Source of the DNA: Argopecten irradians
Taxonomy: Eukaryota; Mollusca; Bivalvia; Pectinida; Pectinidae
Assembly (NCBI RefSeq): GCF_041381155.1
Contig: NC_091137.1
Span: forward strand, 10,225,765 to 10,289,764
Direction of reading: 5' to 3'
DNA: 64,000 bases
The notes beneath the pieces are model-generated. The model had not been told where the DNA came from, made no database searches, and saw only the letters and a list, made by a program, of their open reading frames with translations. Position 1 is the stretch's first letter. Every line of letters begins with the position of its first letter. This document shows, piece after piece, positions 35,179-46,661 of this stretch. Made by a program: the position numbers and the translations under genes.

Positions 35179-35544
35179 TATGATCATTATACCGAGAGAA
35201 ACCAGGATGGGGGGAACATAGTGACATTCCGTACAAGTCTATACTTCATTGTAAGGGGGAAAAGCCAATCAGAGATGGAATTATTATTTAAATCAACCCC
35301 AAAATCTTATCTTACTTGCTTTTAAAATCCCAATATAGACATCACGGTAAAAGTCAACTATTTGCTTGTTTTGTGTTAAGTAATTTAATGTCTCTATGAT
35401 GTATATACAATACCACAGAAGATGTATATGGAGAGATAAACAAAATATAGTATTAGAAAGACATCATGTTACTTAAGTATTTGGCCTGATTATGATGGCC
35501 AATTGTCAGACTTATCAGTTCTTTTCATCTGAGATATTATAAAA

Positions 35545-35909
35545 ACAAGTTTTAGAAGTTTTTATTTTTGGGAGCCTTGGTGAGCAAAAATTAAAACTTC
35601 AAGACAAGTTTCGAAAAATCTCATTTAAAATGAACACAAATTTAAGATACTTTTTACCGCATAATTATACCGCAACCTATATTTTGAAGAATGCTAAGTC
35701 AAAATATATTGCGGAAACCCAGCTGTGGCCGCCATTTTGTCCCACTGTCCTCGAAATCCTGACGTCACGTCATTTATTTCTTGATGTCATTTTATAGTTT
35801 CTTTCTTGATGTCACAATGAATTTCAAGCCGATGAAAATCGCTCCAGGTCATATTACACTAGTGACACGTGTAAAAATACTACACGGGCGGAATCACTGG
35901 ATATCAGGC
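35545..35909 (+). repeat. dispersed repeat family B, copy 2
   Basis: Matches 17531-17881 (see that entry) in the same orientation. This copy also contains GGCCGCCATTTTGTCCC and TGACGTCACGTCA blocks. Confidence 0.8.
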
Positions 35910-36359
35910 CGTTTATGTGAAAAACTGTATATTACATGTTACAATACCATGCGTCAGTACAGTACGTAACGTTCCACATGGATCTGAGAATTAGTTACAG
36001 ATTATTTAATCATGGACCCACCAGAGTGCCCTAAGACTACATTTTGACGTTTTAGAGCTCCAGATAAAAAAAACGATAAAAATCATACTCTACATGGTAC
36101 TATATATGAGAAGGGTGGCAAGACTTAGGCTCCAAATTTCTAACCCGCCTACCTTTAACGGCTATAAAAACACATTTCTAGTATATCGTCATAAAAACGG
36201 TTATCACCGTCGGAAAGAGCGATAATTTTCCTTTCGAAATCATCCTACACATCTATACAAAGTGCCGTCATTAAGACGATATAATTAAGACAGCTAATTA
36301 ATATTCACGGTGGCCGATCCGGATAAAATATGCATGAGCTAGGCCTATACTGCAATCTC

Positions 36360-36400
36360 ATTGGCTGGCTATATAAAGACTCTCTTCTCTCGCTATATAC
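36360..36400 (+). promoter_or_regulatory. candidate TATA-box core promoter
   Basis: ATTGG (36360-36364) and TATATAAAG (36370-36378) precede a pyrimidine-rich CTCTCTTCTCTCGC. A short frame (36361-36549) overlaps it but has no recognised product. Might serve a non-coding transcript or be fortuitous in AT-rich DNA. Confidence 0.25.
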
Positions 36401-36710
36401 GCAGCAGAGACACATCGAAAAAGGGGAAGATTGCAAGAAATTACCCATTTGGCGCCTATTATAAAAATATAACTTTTTTCGCTTTGGAGTACAGCCAAAG
36501 TTTAACTTTAAAAATAATCACAGTGATTGTACCAGCGTTTGTACAGTAGCTATATATCGAGCTATTTTCTGCTGTAAATCTATATTAGGTTCATGATAAT
36601 TAAAATATCATGAATTAATGTGTGAAATGATACCCTTTTGTCAGTTTATCTTTAGATTTAATTGGTTAATTTAGCACTTTTTTTACTCTAAAATATTGAA
36701 AAATAAATAT

Positions 36711-37074
36711 TTAAATATGCTCCACCGCCGACAGAGCATAAATGATATTCATCATTTGAACAATAATTAGTGTTTAATCGTGTATATATATGTCTAATTA
36801 ATAAAAAAAAATTAATATAAAATAATTTATTTTGCCATTGGTGCATCCGCAATCAGTACTTCATTCCATATAGGATATAGTGCCACTGATTTTTTTCGGG
36901 ATGCAATTAATTATTTTGTATTTTTAACTTGAAGTAAAATTAGAAGCTCAAACTTTTCAATGGTGGTAATGATGTAAAGTAAGTAACTTTTGTAACTGAA
37001 GAAAAATACTAAATCGTCTGCTTCTGTTTTTGATATTGAAAAAATACCATTTGTCAGCGGTGGAGTATCTTTAA
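36711..37074. mobile_element. TTAA-flanked MITE family 2 (GCTCCACCGCC ends)
   Basis: Left end TTAAATATGCTCCACCGCCG and right end AGCGGTGGAGTATCTTTAA are inverted copies with TTAA at the outer edges. No coding capacity. Related ends occur at 63556 and 63599. Confidence 0.8.
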
Positions 37075-37810
37075 ATGGGGCAAAAAAGTAAGCACATTGA
37101 CCCCTATTTATCTGTCTGATTTAGAAAGATGAACCTTACCCTACTGTTCTTGAAAAACTTGGCAAAATCTGAAAAAAGGCTAAATTAAGGGGTAGGGGGT
37201 AACATATGTTGTTCAAATGATATTTACTTGATAGTCTCCATTGTTGATGGAAGGGTGGGGGTCAAGACTCGTGTCACCCAGTGATAAGGTCGGAAGACAC
37301 ACACACTCGACTGACATCTTTTAAACTGACTGGCTATACTAGTGTTTGCATGTTTCACACAGATATCAAAACAATTGCTAATAGAAAATTTTACACCGTA
37401 TATGACATTTGTTTTAGTAATGTAATGTTAGTAATTACCCCATCAGTCAAAAAGCTTGTAAAAAACCGACGACATGTTAGTAATGTGTTATAAGTAAGAT
37501 AGAGGAAGTAAGCACATTCTGTGTCAAGTCGGATACTTTCTCATGGTAAAACAGATTTCATATAAAGGTGTTATAATACAATCGGCTGCTGTCATTCGAC
37601 GATTATTTGTAAGGAGACCGAGCGAAGTGGATGGTAGGAATATAATAGTTCGATTATAACCGCTCTGTAACTGAATATTTAACATTTGTCTTCGAAACCA
37701 GTCATGCGAGGTTGTATATAGGGATTCTGTATTACAGTGTATCACGGTACAGTAACACAGAAGAATGTATTTACTATTAATATCTGCTGTTTATCGGTGT
37801 TGTTGTTTCG

Positions 37811-38222
37811 CAGCCTCTCGTTAACAATGAAGTTTACCGTACCAGGGCCAAATGGGGATAACTCCTATTTAGCTTGTATTAATACCAACCAGCAGTTACT
37901 ACGGACAGAGAACAGAAATTTACATAGACGTATGGCCCGTAATACGGCAGTAAGTTACAATTATCTAAATCAACAGGTTGGTTCTCACTAACAAAGCCCT
38001 TCAGGATTTTGTTCTATAAGTACGAACAACTCCAAACCATTGTTGATAGAATATGTGATGCCTAAGTTGCAAGGAAGCCTTCCCATATCAGCCCGTAGGT
38101 ACAGGGGTGTATGCGTCGATGAAAACTTACAAAAGGTAATTTTGGATAGTGTATACAAACTGTGTTTCGTGGCTTTACTATATTTTCGCGATTTCATTTC
38201 AAAACAAGTTAGCGAGAACTAA
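37811..38222 (+). other. possible exon pair of unknown identity
   Basis: After a TGTTGTTTCGCAG acceptor-like site (to about 37813) an open frame carries MKFTVPGPNGDNSYLACINT and then a QLLRTENRNLHRRMARNTA-like charged stretch, ending at GGCA|GTAAGT. A second open stretch (37994-38141) encodes VMPKLQGSLPISARRY... and ends AAAAG|GTAATT. The composition is coding-like and the donors are reasonable, but frames and phases do not join neatly and no domain is recognised. Phase does not match the C1q exon downstream. Confidence 0.3.
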
Positions 38223-38279
38223 TATTAGAGAAGTTAACAATGAATGATAATTTTCCTTTCAATACTGATGATCGTAGCA

Positions 38280-38604
38280 TTAAAGGGACAAATTCAGTGA
38301 GGAAATTTTTTTTACATACACCCAAAGAAGCCAAGAATGGGCCTAAGTGTAGTGTTCTTCATTTCATATGAAACATTTTGAGCACTTGACAAATTCCACG
38401 TCCATTGATTATGCATTTTAATTGCGATACGTTGTAATTACAAATCGTTGATCAATACGATTAAGCAGGTACAATATGTACGCTGTACCCATATCTGAGC
38501 TAAAGTCACGCACGTTAAACAAATGAACTACATAACCACTGAAGAGGTGATAAAATGATTTTTAGGCAAGACAATTCACCAAATAAGGTAAACACACTAC
38601 TGTA
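38280..38604. mobile_element. TTAA MITE family 1, truncated copy
   Basis: Starts TTAAAGGGACAAATTCAGTGA and follows the 34604 element (ACAAATCGTTGATCAATACGA, AGTCACGCACG, AACAAATGAACTACATAACC) to GTAAACACACTACTGTA, where similarity stops. The right end is missing. Confidence 0.85.
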
Positions 38605-39006
38605 AGCTAAACTTTTGCGAATTGACCTGGATCGTGAAATTCGCGAAAGTTAGTAACACGCGGAATTTATCACATGGGTTTTCCATTGTGAAACATGCAT
38701 AGGTATGGGATGAGGTGAATTTAATCACTCTGAAAGTTGCTGTTGCAAATTCTTCCATCTGTACATGAGGTAGAGCCTCGTTTTCGTATAATCTGCAATG
38801 ACGTCAGATAAACTTGGCGCTGAATATGAAAGGTAGATTTTGGCGTTACATCTTTAATAACACCATACATCTGTCTGGTTCAGGCGTTCTCGCTACATGA
38901 CTATACTGCAAGATGGCGTGATTTGTATACGATTCTAACTGCTACGCCTCAAGTGTATCTTGAACGTTTCAGAAAATATTTCAAAAACTTTTTTGTTATG
39001 TTTCAG

Positions 39007-39392
39007 AACACAGTCAGAACATAGCATTCTATGCCATTGTAAGCTCGGATACAGAAACAAATCCAGTGGTATTCGATAAAGTTTACGTCAACGAGGGCGG
39101 TTGTTATGACAACACGACTGGTGTGTTCACATGTAGTGTAAGTGGCGTGTACCAGATCACGTGGTCAGTGGAGACGTTCGGAGAAGAGGATGTCGGGACT
39201 AAACTAGATGTTAATGGTGAGGAGTTCGGATACACTTGGACTGATTCACAGGACCAGCAGTATGACACGAGTACCAATGTAGCAGTACTGAGGTTGAACA
39301 CCGCAGATGTCGTTAAAGTGATTCTTCAGGCAGGGTCAAAGGGTTCGACGCCCGTCAATCTTCGTTTCACGGGTCACTTCTTCTTTACTTGA
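39007..39392 (+). CDS. C1q globular domain protein, terminal exon
   Basis: The exon starts after GTTATGTTTCAG (acceptor at 39005-39006) and ends at TGA 39390-39392, giving about 127 residues in phase 1. It covers almost the whole C1q globular head. It starts NIAFYAIVSS, then FDKVYVNEGGCYD, GVFTCSVSGVYQITWSVE, a DVVKV.L strand, and the closing FTGHFFFT. Such secreted trimeric lectin-like proteins act in recognition of microbes and glycans; bivalves carry many genes of this family. The upstream exon with signal peptide, which must end in phase 1, was not identified between 37.7 and 39.0 kb, so this could be one exon of a functional gene or an isolated fragment. No internal stop or frameshift is present. 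Confidence 0.85.
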
Positions 39393-39835
39393 AGGATAAA
39401 CCAGAATACTTAGAGGGTGTCCCGAAGAAGCAGAGTTTTTTGTGCTCTGCAGTGTTTTTGCCATTTAAACTAAGTTCCGATTTATCTGATTCTTCAATAT
39501 TCGGCCTAATGAATAATTGAAGAACATGGGTTAAACCCATATGTTCATTTTTTCAAAGAAAGTTTCAGAAAAGTGACTTTGAAGACGGATTGAACTTACA
39601 ATGGTTTTTACCTGTGATGAAATGTGTTCACCGCTACCTACCTGGACTGGACTATGCGTGAATACTTACCTGTGTGTTACATTGGTACGGTAAGGTCAAA
39701 ACTCAGTTTGTTTTACAAATATACACAAACCTAACTCCATCTCCCGATATCAGTTCGGCAAGGTATTTTGCCAACTGACCATAACTTTGCAAACATAAAT
39801 TCTAACTTATTATTTTTAGTCCACTGTACCGAGAC

Positions 39836-41616
39836 ATGGAACCCAATGATGAACCTCCGACATATACGGAATTAACTAATGTTAATCCCATCACATTTAC
39901 TTGGCACAACGGACAAATGGAAGAATCATTTTCATATACCCCATCGTTGGATGAAACTGTTGAATCACTATTTACGGATACACCCCAAAATCCCTCAAGG
40001 GAGATTCCGGCCTATATAGAAGCTCTTAAAGAAGCTATCGACATCCCTAGAGACCTTTTGATAGATAGAATCCGTGAATTAACCCACGACAGCGTCCCCG
40101 ACCTTGAACAGCTAAGAGTCAAACTTTATGAAATAGCGAAAGCCAGGGACGACTTCCCCGTCAAAGAAGGGTATTTACGCAAGAGACTAGCTACTAGAAA
40201 AGCTAGTGCCCCACCGATCTATCAAAAACTTGCTAAAGACTGCTTTGTATTATTACGGGCAGTGACCGGTGAATATACAGAGGATATTCATGAAATAATT
40301 CCTAAGACAAAGAAAGTCAACGAACATACGGCTAAATCACAACACACGGTAGACGAAGGAGGTGTTAAAACCCTCAGAGAAAGCATCGTAACCGTCAACG
40401 CAGATCTCTTAGACCTAAAGTCTCAACAAGCGACTTATGTGTTACAAATGGAGAATTTTAGAAAAGAAATGGAACAAATGCGTGACGATAAAGCAAAGTC
40501 AAAGGACAAAAACAAATACTACAAAGACGAAATTAAATCGATGAGGACTCAGATTGACAGCTTGATAGCAGAAAATGAAGACATACACCGAACACTGGAG
40601 AAAAGGGCTAATGATAACTCGTCATTGAAGCAATCCATCGCAACTCTCTCCTCTGAAATTCAAGATTTACAGCAAGACAACTCAAAACTGAGAAAACAGA
40701 TAGGAGAACTTAAAGGATTAGGCATTAAACTCAAGTCTTCCATGAATGACATGAACGAGAAAGTAACTGACTGTAGCATAATAGCTCGAAGGTTCGACGA
40801 CAAGCAGTCAAATGGCACTGAAAGTATAAAAAACAGACTTAAGCATGCAATGCAAACAACAAAACAGTGCGAAGATGACATTCATACAATGGGAAAATCA
40901 ATCAACGCATTACAAATAGCAGCTGACAATACACAGAAACAAATATGTGATATTAAAAAACAGCTGAAAAACAAAATACCGGTACACGCGAAGAATCAAA
41001 AGTGTACCGCTGATCAGGATATGTACCAAGTTGAAGTCACTAACCGATTTATTCCACTACAAGAGTCGCCCAATGCAGCAATCTCAACTCCCTCGTGCGA
41101 TGCCTTAGAACAGACTTACTCTCCCCAAAAAAAACAAACCACAGAGCCCCGAACCTTCGAAAATTCACAAACACAATAGCGAGTCATCCGGATTAGCCGA
41201 AACCTACTCTTCAATTGTTGGAAATAAAACCCCAAAAAACGAAAGATATTGGTTCAACTGCGAACGCGACGTCAACCATACCTGTACATTTTCCGTCGTC
41301 AGTGTGTAAATCTTTCGGTAAGTCGGCGTCAGAACCAAAAAGAAATGACTTCGTTGGATTTACAACATACCAAAGAAAACGAACACGCAGATACTATGTT
41401 TATGGTATAAACAAAAAACTTTCCTCAGAAAATGGTATGAGGAAATTTCTTGAAGAGAAAAAAATTACTGTAACGTTTCTAAGATATTTCGAAAAGCGTT
41501 GGAAACGGACCGCTTCGTCAGCTCAAGTAAACGTCATGTGATAATGAAAACAACATTCTTGAAAATCTACTTCTTCTGGCCGGAAGGTGTATCTATCCGA
41601 CCAGTGGACTCCCCTA
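39836..41616 (+). pseudogene. LINE ORF1 (coiled coil plus RRM-like C-terminus), frameshifted
   Basis: The ATG at 39836 opens 447 codons. The N-terminal ~130 residues look alpha-helical and are followed by a long coiled coil (about residues 175-385, rich in K, E, Q, D and L). The frame then shifts twice near A runs (41127-41134 and 41234-41239). It continues with a basic RRM-like segment (RRYYVYGINKKLSSENGMRK) and a FFWPEGVSIRPV motif (about 41565-41605), typical of ORF1 proteins of mollusc LINEs. ORF1p binds element RNA and acts as a nucleic-acid chaperone. Endonuclease sequence of ORF2 follows from about 41.9 kb, supporting LINE identity over a host coiled-coil gene. Confidence 0.75.
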
Positions 41617-41889
41617 AATCAGTTTTTATCTAATGAACACAAACGACTCATGAGTAGCAAGACACACTAAATATTTTTTGTTGGATCATTGAAGGTGTTA
41701 TGGGCTGGCAACAGCCATACCTCCTCAAATTGTCTTGAAGAACTCGTCATTGATATTTGTGGACTATCCGATACTATTGGGTGAGAGAATATAATATGTC
41801 ATTTTTCAATACTTTTTGTCAATGTGGTTATTCAAGCTTAGTTAAAAACCTGTTTTTGTAAATTGGATCCCTATTTCGTTATAATATTG

Positions 41890-42861
41890 TAACATTTCTA
41901 GAGGTAGAGCCGTTTGCATGCTTTACAAATCCCATTTAAATATTCAAGAAATTGTAACCGATAGTCCACGTATTGTTGGTGGTGAAATTCAACAATCTGA
42001 TAGTTATAACATCTATGTTTTTGTGGTATACATGCCTTCATCCTCAAGACATCTAGATGTTTTTAAAGAGACTCTTGATATATTAGAATCTCTAGTTTCC
42101 GTTTACTCAGACAAAGGAAAAATTATCGTAATTGGTGACTTAAATGTAAAAATCAGTGGTCCAAGGGTACCATTTCCAACCCAATAAAAGGTCGGATGTA
42201 TTTGATTTGTTCTTACAGAGAAATAATTTAAGTTCGATAAACGTTCAAGTTGACTGTAAAGGTCCTAATTATACATTCTGTCCTGTCACGGGCAATTGTA
42301 CGATGATTGACCATATCCTTGTAGCAAAACTGTATTGTTTGATTCTAGTAAAAGAATATTTTTGAATGTTACTATGAACGAATGTGATAGACCAATATTG
42401 TATGAACAACCTTACCTGTTTCTGTGTTCTTTATCACACATTCCAAGAGTCTCGCAAAACCAAGGCCACTACTAGAATTTTTTAAGATACAAACTGGCGC
42501 AAAGCAGCAAAAAGAATGAATAAAATACAAAAGTATAAATATTTTTATTAGTTTCTTATATCTCAAATTCTAGTTAGATTTTCACCCAAATAACATCACG
42601 CACTATAAACATCAGATATTAATTATTTTTTACGAAAGTTTGAAATCCAGTTTCTCATATCTGAGCATCAAATAGAATGCATCTCCGAAAACGTAAATTC
42701 AAATGAGCCATTTGGGAAAATTAAATAACAAGCCCTATTGGAGTGACGATTTGACAAGTGATCACAAGCTTGTGCTTCGTAAAAGACAACTTTGGAAAGC
42801 TAATGGTAAACGTAGAGGAAACGATGTTTATTTCTTAGATTACAAATCTTGTAAAAGTATG
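41890..42861 (+). pseudogene. LINE ORF2 5' remnant (endonuclease and linker)
   Basis: YNIYVFVVYMPSSSRHLDVF and KIIVIGDLNVKIS (the GDxN motif of APE-type endonucleases) lie in one frame (41918-42187). After a frameshift, NYTFCPVTGNCTMIDHIL (the T/S-x-x-D-H active-site end) lies in another (to about 42335). A degraded gap follows, then NNKPYWSDDL...RKRQLWKANGKRR...YKSC (42724-42861), which aligns with the start of the LINE at 31214. Sequence stops at a fragment of dispersed repeat family A (42867), so the reverse transcriptase is missing. Confidence 0.8.
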
Positions 42862-42866
42862 TTTTT

Positions 42867-42913
42867 AACATGACCGCCATTTTGAAATCGAAGATGGCCG
42901 TTTCAATTAAAAT
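42867..42913 (+). repeat. dispersed repeat family A, tail fragment
   Basis: AACATGACCGCCATTTTGAA and AGATGGCCGTTTCAATTAAA match 8931-8966. The fragment ends the LINE remnant. Confidence 0.8.
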
Positions 42914-43454
42914 TGTTTCCGTATTTCACTCTGTAAGTGATCGAGCAAAATATCAAGTTAACACTCTGGAAAAGGTTGATACTGTATACTTGTATATGAA
43001 ATGTCTTGAATTGCAACTCTGCTGGCGTCATCAGATGATCATCTTTCACGGGCTTTAAGTCACTGCCCATTTGCAAATAACCCTAACTCATACCTTGTCA
43101 CTTCTACTGCGATCAATAGGGCGCATTCTCTTCTGTTTTGACAGTAAATCCACAGTTGATTTCTTGTCACTACCTATTACATTCAATGTTGGCAATAGCT
43201 TTTAAGTTCATAATGAGGTCAAAACAGTATAAGCTTTTAAGTTGGACGTGAAGGAAACAGGAACACCCATTCCTACATTCTAGGGTATTAGTATATTCTA
43301 CCAAACCCTAATACTTCGTCTTCCTCCTTTCTAATCCTTCCTCATAGCGTAACTCCTATGGAACTGTCAAGTCATCCATAACCACTTGAGAACATCTAGA
43401 CACACATTTCACCTTATGGTGTCTGAAAACACTATCCATCTTATTTCACATGTG

Positions 43455-43464
43455 TATATATAAA
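43455..43464 (+). promoter_or_regulatory. TATA box upstream of the small secreted-peptide frame
   Basis: TATATATAAA ends 56 bp before the ATG at 43521. A start site about 30 bp downstream would give a short leader of roughly 30 bases. Confidence 0.4.
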
Positions 43465-43520
43465 TTCCTTCTTAAGATCATACAGACGTCTGTCATCTCT
43501 ATCTGCATTTAGCAACGGTG

Positions 43521-43721
43521 ATGAAAGTATTTTCTTTGAGTGTCTATAGCTTCTTTGTTTTTTCTCTTTTCGTGATATCTGTCAATTTACTTGGCGCTTT
43601 GTCATGGCAACCGCTATACTATTTAGGAGTTGTAGAACGCCAAAGAGCTCCTGGTGATACAATCAGGAGCCTGCACCATCGATCCCATATTTTGTCATTT
43701 ATCGACGTCACTAAGAACTAA
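43521..43721 (+). CDS. putative small secreted peptide (66 residues)
   Basis: The ATG at 43521 begins MKVFSLSVYSFFVFSLFVIS, a basic n-region followed by a long hydrophobic core. A likely signal-peptidase site follows near NLLGALS (residues 22-28). The remaining ~38 residues are basic and contain single KR-poor stretches such as VVERQRAPGDTIRSLHHRSH. No cysteines occur in the mature part, so it is not a disulfide-rich toxin or defensin type. A TATA box lies just upstream (43455). Family not recognised; it could be a short secreted peptide, a first exon, or a chance hydrophobic frame. In the last two cases the TAA-terminated end would not be the true C-terminus. Confidence 0.4.
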   Translation: MKVFSLSVYSFFVFSLFVISVNLLGALSWQPLYYLGVVERQRAPGDTIRSLHHRSHILSFIDVTKN

Positions 43722-45439
43722 ATTCGACAAGGTTTGAGATGACCAGTATCTTACTAAGTTAGTTTGCTGTCTTGATGACCATTATCTGACTAAGTTAGTT
43801 CGCTGTCTAAGTGGTCCTGATATTGTTGATGCTCTCTATCATCTCCATTGTTTGCACTTAGTTTGAAGGCTTATTGTTCTCTCTCGCTACAATATATTTT
43901 CACCCAGTACTTGGTGCCGTATGCATGTTTTACTGACGGTGACTATGCGATTTAGGTGAATTAAGTTTGCATATACTGCACTGCTAGCATAGCGCTTCAC
44001 ATCTGCTCTTAATTCAAAACCATCATCTGTCTTCCCTTCTCTAACCTTCATCTCCAGTAATGAGATTAGGGGTTCTAGCTCGGAGGTTCAGCTAACATTT
44101 GTAAAGTTTTTACTTAAAGGTACTTTTGACTATCTTCGCAAGGACTTGTTTGTGGTCAATTCTAGTGCCACTACTGTCAAACTGACAGACGTACCACAAG
44201 GGATTATGTCAGATGAGGTAGACATCCAAGCTTTGGTGGCAAAACCTTGCTATGAACTTACTCGGACTCCTTCCTTAAGTGGAGTCTCGTGATGTTGGAG
44301 TCGTTGGGGATTACATCGAACCAGTTTCCCAGACATTTTATCTTATTATTAACAGTAGAGGGAATATCTTCCCATGAATCCAGATCACATTGCTTGAGAT
44401 GCGGTTGACGACCGGGCGTGAACGTGGTTATGCAATGTAAATGCGACCATCTCATCCATAAAGCCTCCTTTGGAAGACGAATTCAAAATGATATCCTTGC
44501 ATTTAATACTTCTGTCTGCAAGTCTGATATTTCTCCATCACACAAAGTATCTCTCTGATGACTGCCAAAGTGATTTCGGTTGAATATTTTCTGATAATTC
44601 CCTTGCTGTGGTCAGGAATAGAGGTGTGATATCATCCATATACCTTAAATAGTTGCAGTCATAACAAACCATTTGAAGCCTTGAAGCCTTCTTGCTTTAG
44701 CCAAAATATATCCGTTAGCTGCCATGAATATTTCCATTCTTGTGGCAAATAATATCTTACATTCCACTTTCAAAAAGGGAGATGATCCTCAATTTGTTTT
44801 GAGGAAACACCTGCTATGTTCTTTACAGTTTATCAGATATCATATCTTTCTTCCGAATGACATTAATGAGTCTCTACAGTATCTTCTATAAGGTTTTGTC
44901 ACATCTTGCATTTGTAGACAATGTAAAATATACCAATAGGTTATTGTGACGATGTAGTGAAGATCTCCTTCAGGAAAGGTTATTTCCAATTACATGATAT
45001 AGACGATTTCACAGATCAATTTATGATTTTTTTCTCTACTTCAATATGAACTTACATTTTGTGTTAAAAAGTCTCTGTTAAAGCCTCTTTTTAGAGTTAA
45101 TGCACGGAGTTCTTGTATGATTGTGCTTTCCAGAATGACAAACATTGCTATCGTGTAAAATTTGATTCTAGAAAATGTAGGCATTAATTGGTACTAAGCT
45201 AGAACAATAACTATCTTTCATGCATGAAAATGAATGTTTTTCAAGCTGCTGTGCACTGGAATAGTTAAAGGTCCGTTACCTGCCCGAAAGGATAAAATGA
45301 TAAGGACGACGTCGGGGATCATAAACGACCCGTTTTATGGAAATTAACGTTTGCATTCAATTTATCTATTCATATTGGTTTATAGAATAATGCTAAGTAT
45401 CTATCTAACACTACACAAATATAAGTACTTTCATTATAT
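43722..45439. other. no recognisable gene
   Basis: Short broken frames only (for example 44258-44455 -). The composition around 44.1-44.9 kb is less AT-rich and could be decayed coding DNA, but no motif was identified. A 65-bp imperfect repeat (ACTAAGTTAGTTTGCTGTCT / ACTAAGTTAGTTCGCTGTCT) is at 43753-43820. Confidence 0.45.
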
Positions 45440-46160
45440 ATTTACTTAAAGTCAGCTTATCTATTCAAATGTATTATATATAAAGATATATCTCAGTTGG
45501 CGGCCATCTTGAAATACAAAATTGCGGTCCTTCTACACGAAGTTTAACACTACCAGAATGTTCCTAAGTATCAACAATATGAATGTAGACGTTTAAAGTT
45601 TGGGTTTAGCTTGTATAGAATGTGAGTTATGCGTAACAAAAGTGGTTTTTGGCGGCCATTTTGAAAACGAATATGGCGGCCGCTAGGGGCCATGTTTTTT
45701 TGGGGTCCATTTTTTTCCTGAAACCTTATGTCCCAAAGAAGCCATATGCAAAGTTTCATGCTTTCTTCAAAATTTGAACGATTTTGCCGAAAAATCGACC
45801 TTAGCCGCTCCACTATATCCCTTTCCTTCATACCCACTTATGAGTATTTTTCTTTCATACCTCGACGTTTTATTGCAATTTTACAACTATAATATCCCGC
45901 TATTTTGAAATAAATTCGAAGAAATCCAAGGCTGAAAGTCAATTTTTCCGTGATATTTTCAACAAAAATTCTGTTGTTTGCATCTTTTATAGTAAAACCA
46001 GTCAAGTTTGTAAAAAAAATTCTAAAATTTTAACCGAGGAAATAGAAATTTTATTGACGCCGTGACTTCACGAGGCTTTATTGCATGGGTAGGCATGCAA
46101 TACAGCCTCATGCGGCATGAGTGTATTGCCCTAGACCAGCCAGTATTACACCCGTAGGTA
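45440..46160 (-). repeat. dispersed repeat family A, copy 2 (inverted)
   Basis: 45440-45830 is the reverse complement of 8460-8830 (landmarks TTAGCCGCTCCACTA, GGCGGCCGCTAGGGGCCATG, CAGAATGTTCCTAAGTATCA). CCTTCATACC near 45829 and GGTATGAAGG near 46155 are inverted, suggesting the element extends this far. A strong hairpin, AGGCTTTATTGCATG / CATGCAATACAGCCT, lies at 46073-46109. The 88-codon minus frame is repeat-internal. Confidence 0.7.
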
Positions 46161-46661
46161 TGAAGGAAATATATGTATGTATGTATAAAATAAGTAACAC
46201 AGTGTTGGCGGATTGGTTATTCGCCGAGATGTTCCATCAACCTGTTTTACTTAATCGAGAGTTTATATCTGACTCTGTGATTTCAATAATGCAATACCTT
46301 TCTTATTCACGACTACTATATGATAGAATCCAAACATAATCAGCGTACAATCATCTATAAATATATATAACTTGATGTTTTTCATGGCTACCTACAACAA
46401 CATTGTCGTCAAAATGATCAGAAATACGAGCACAAATCAATTTCACTTGAGATTCCCGATGGTTCTGTTTCAAAAGACCTTCAATTAAATGCCTTCGGTC
46501 ATGAATACTATTGTCATAAACCTAGAATCATGTTATGCAAATCTAAAGTAGACATACTCATGAATAACAATAATAGATGGAATGTGACCGTAGAGGGATT
46601 AGAATCTAGCATAAAGAATATACTGTGTATACGTAGAAACCTTATTTGGTTCATACAGTAG
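46161..46661 (+). pseudogene. coding-like remnant of unknown origin
   Basis: Two adjacent open stretches look protein-coding. One ends at 46339 (VLADWLFAEMFHQPVLLNRE... YSRLLYDRIQT). The other, 46371-46661, is 97 codons with no required start (LDVFHGYLQQHCRQNDQKYE ... VDILMNNNNRWNVTVEGLES). Amino-acid usage is balanced and the second frame is bounded by stops directly on both sides. No family was recognised. It may be decayed transposon or viral-like sequence, or exons of an unknown gene; splice sites were not convincing. Confidence 0.3.

Noticed and set aside
37811..39392. Joining the 37.8-kb open stretch to the C1q exon as one gene
   Set aside because: The donor at GGCA|GTAAGT gives phase 0, while the C1q exon needs phase 1; the matching frame has a stop just before the donor.
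39836..41179. Host coiled-coil protein gene
   Set aside because: Frameshifts near A runs, an RRM-like C-terminus, a FWPEGV motif and downstream endonuclease sequence fit LINE ORF1 better.
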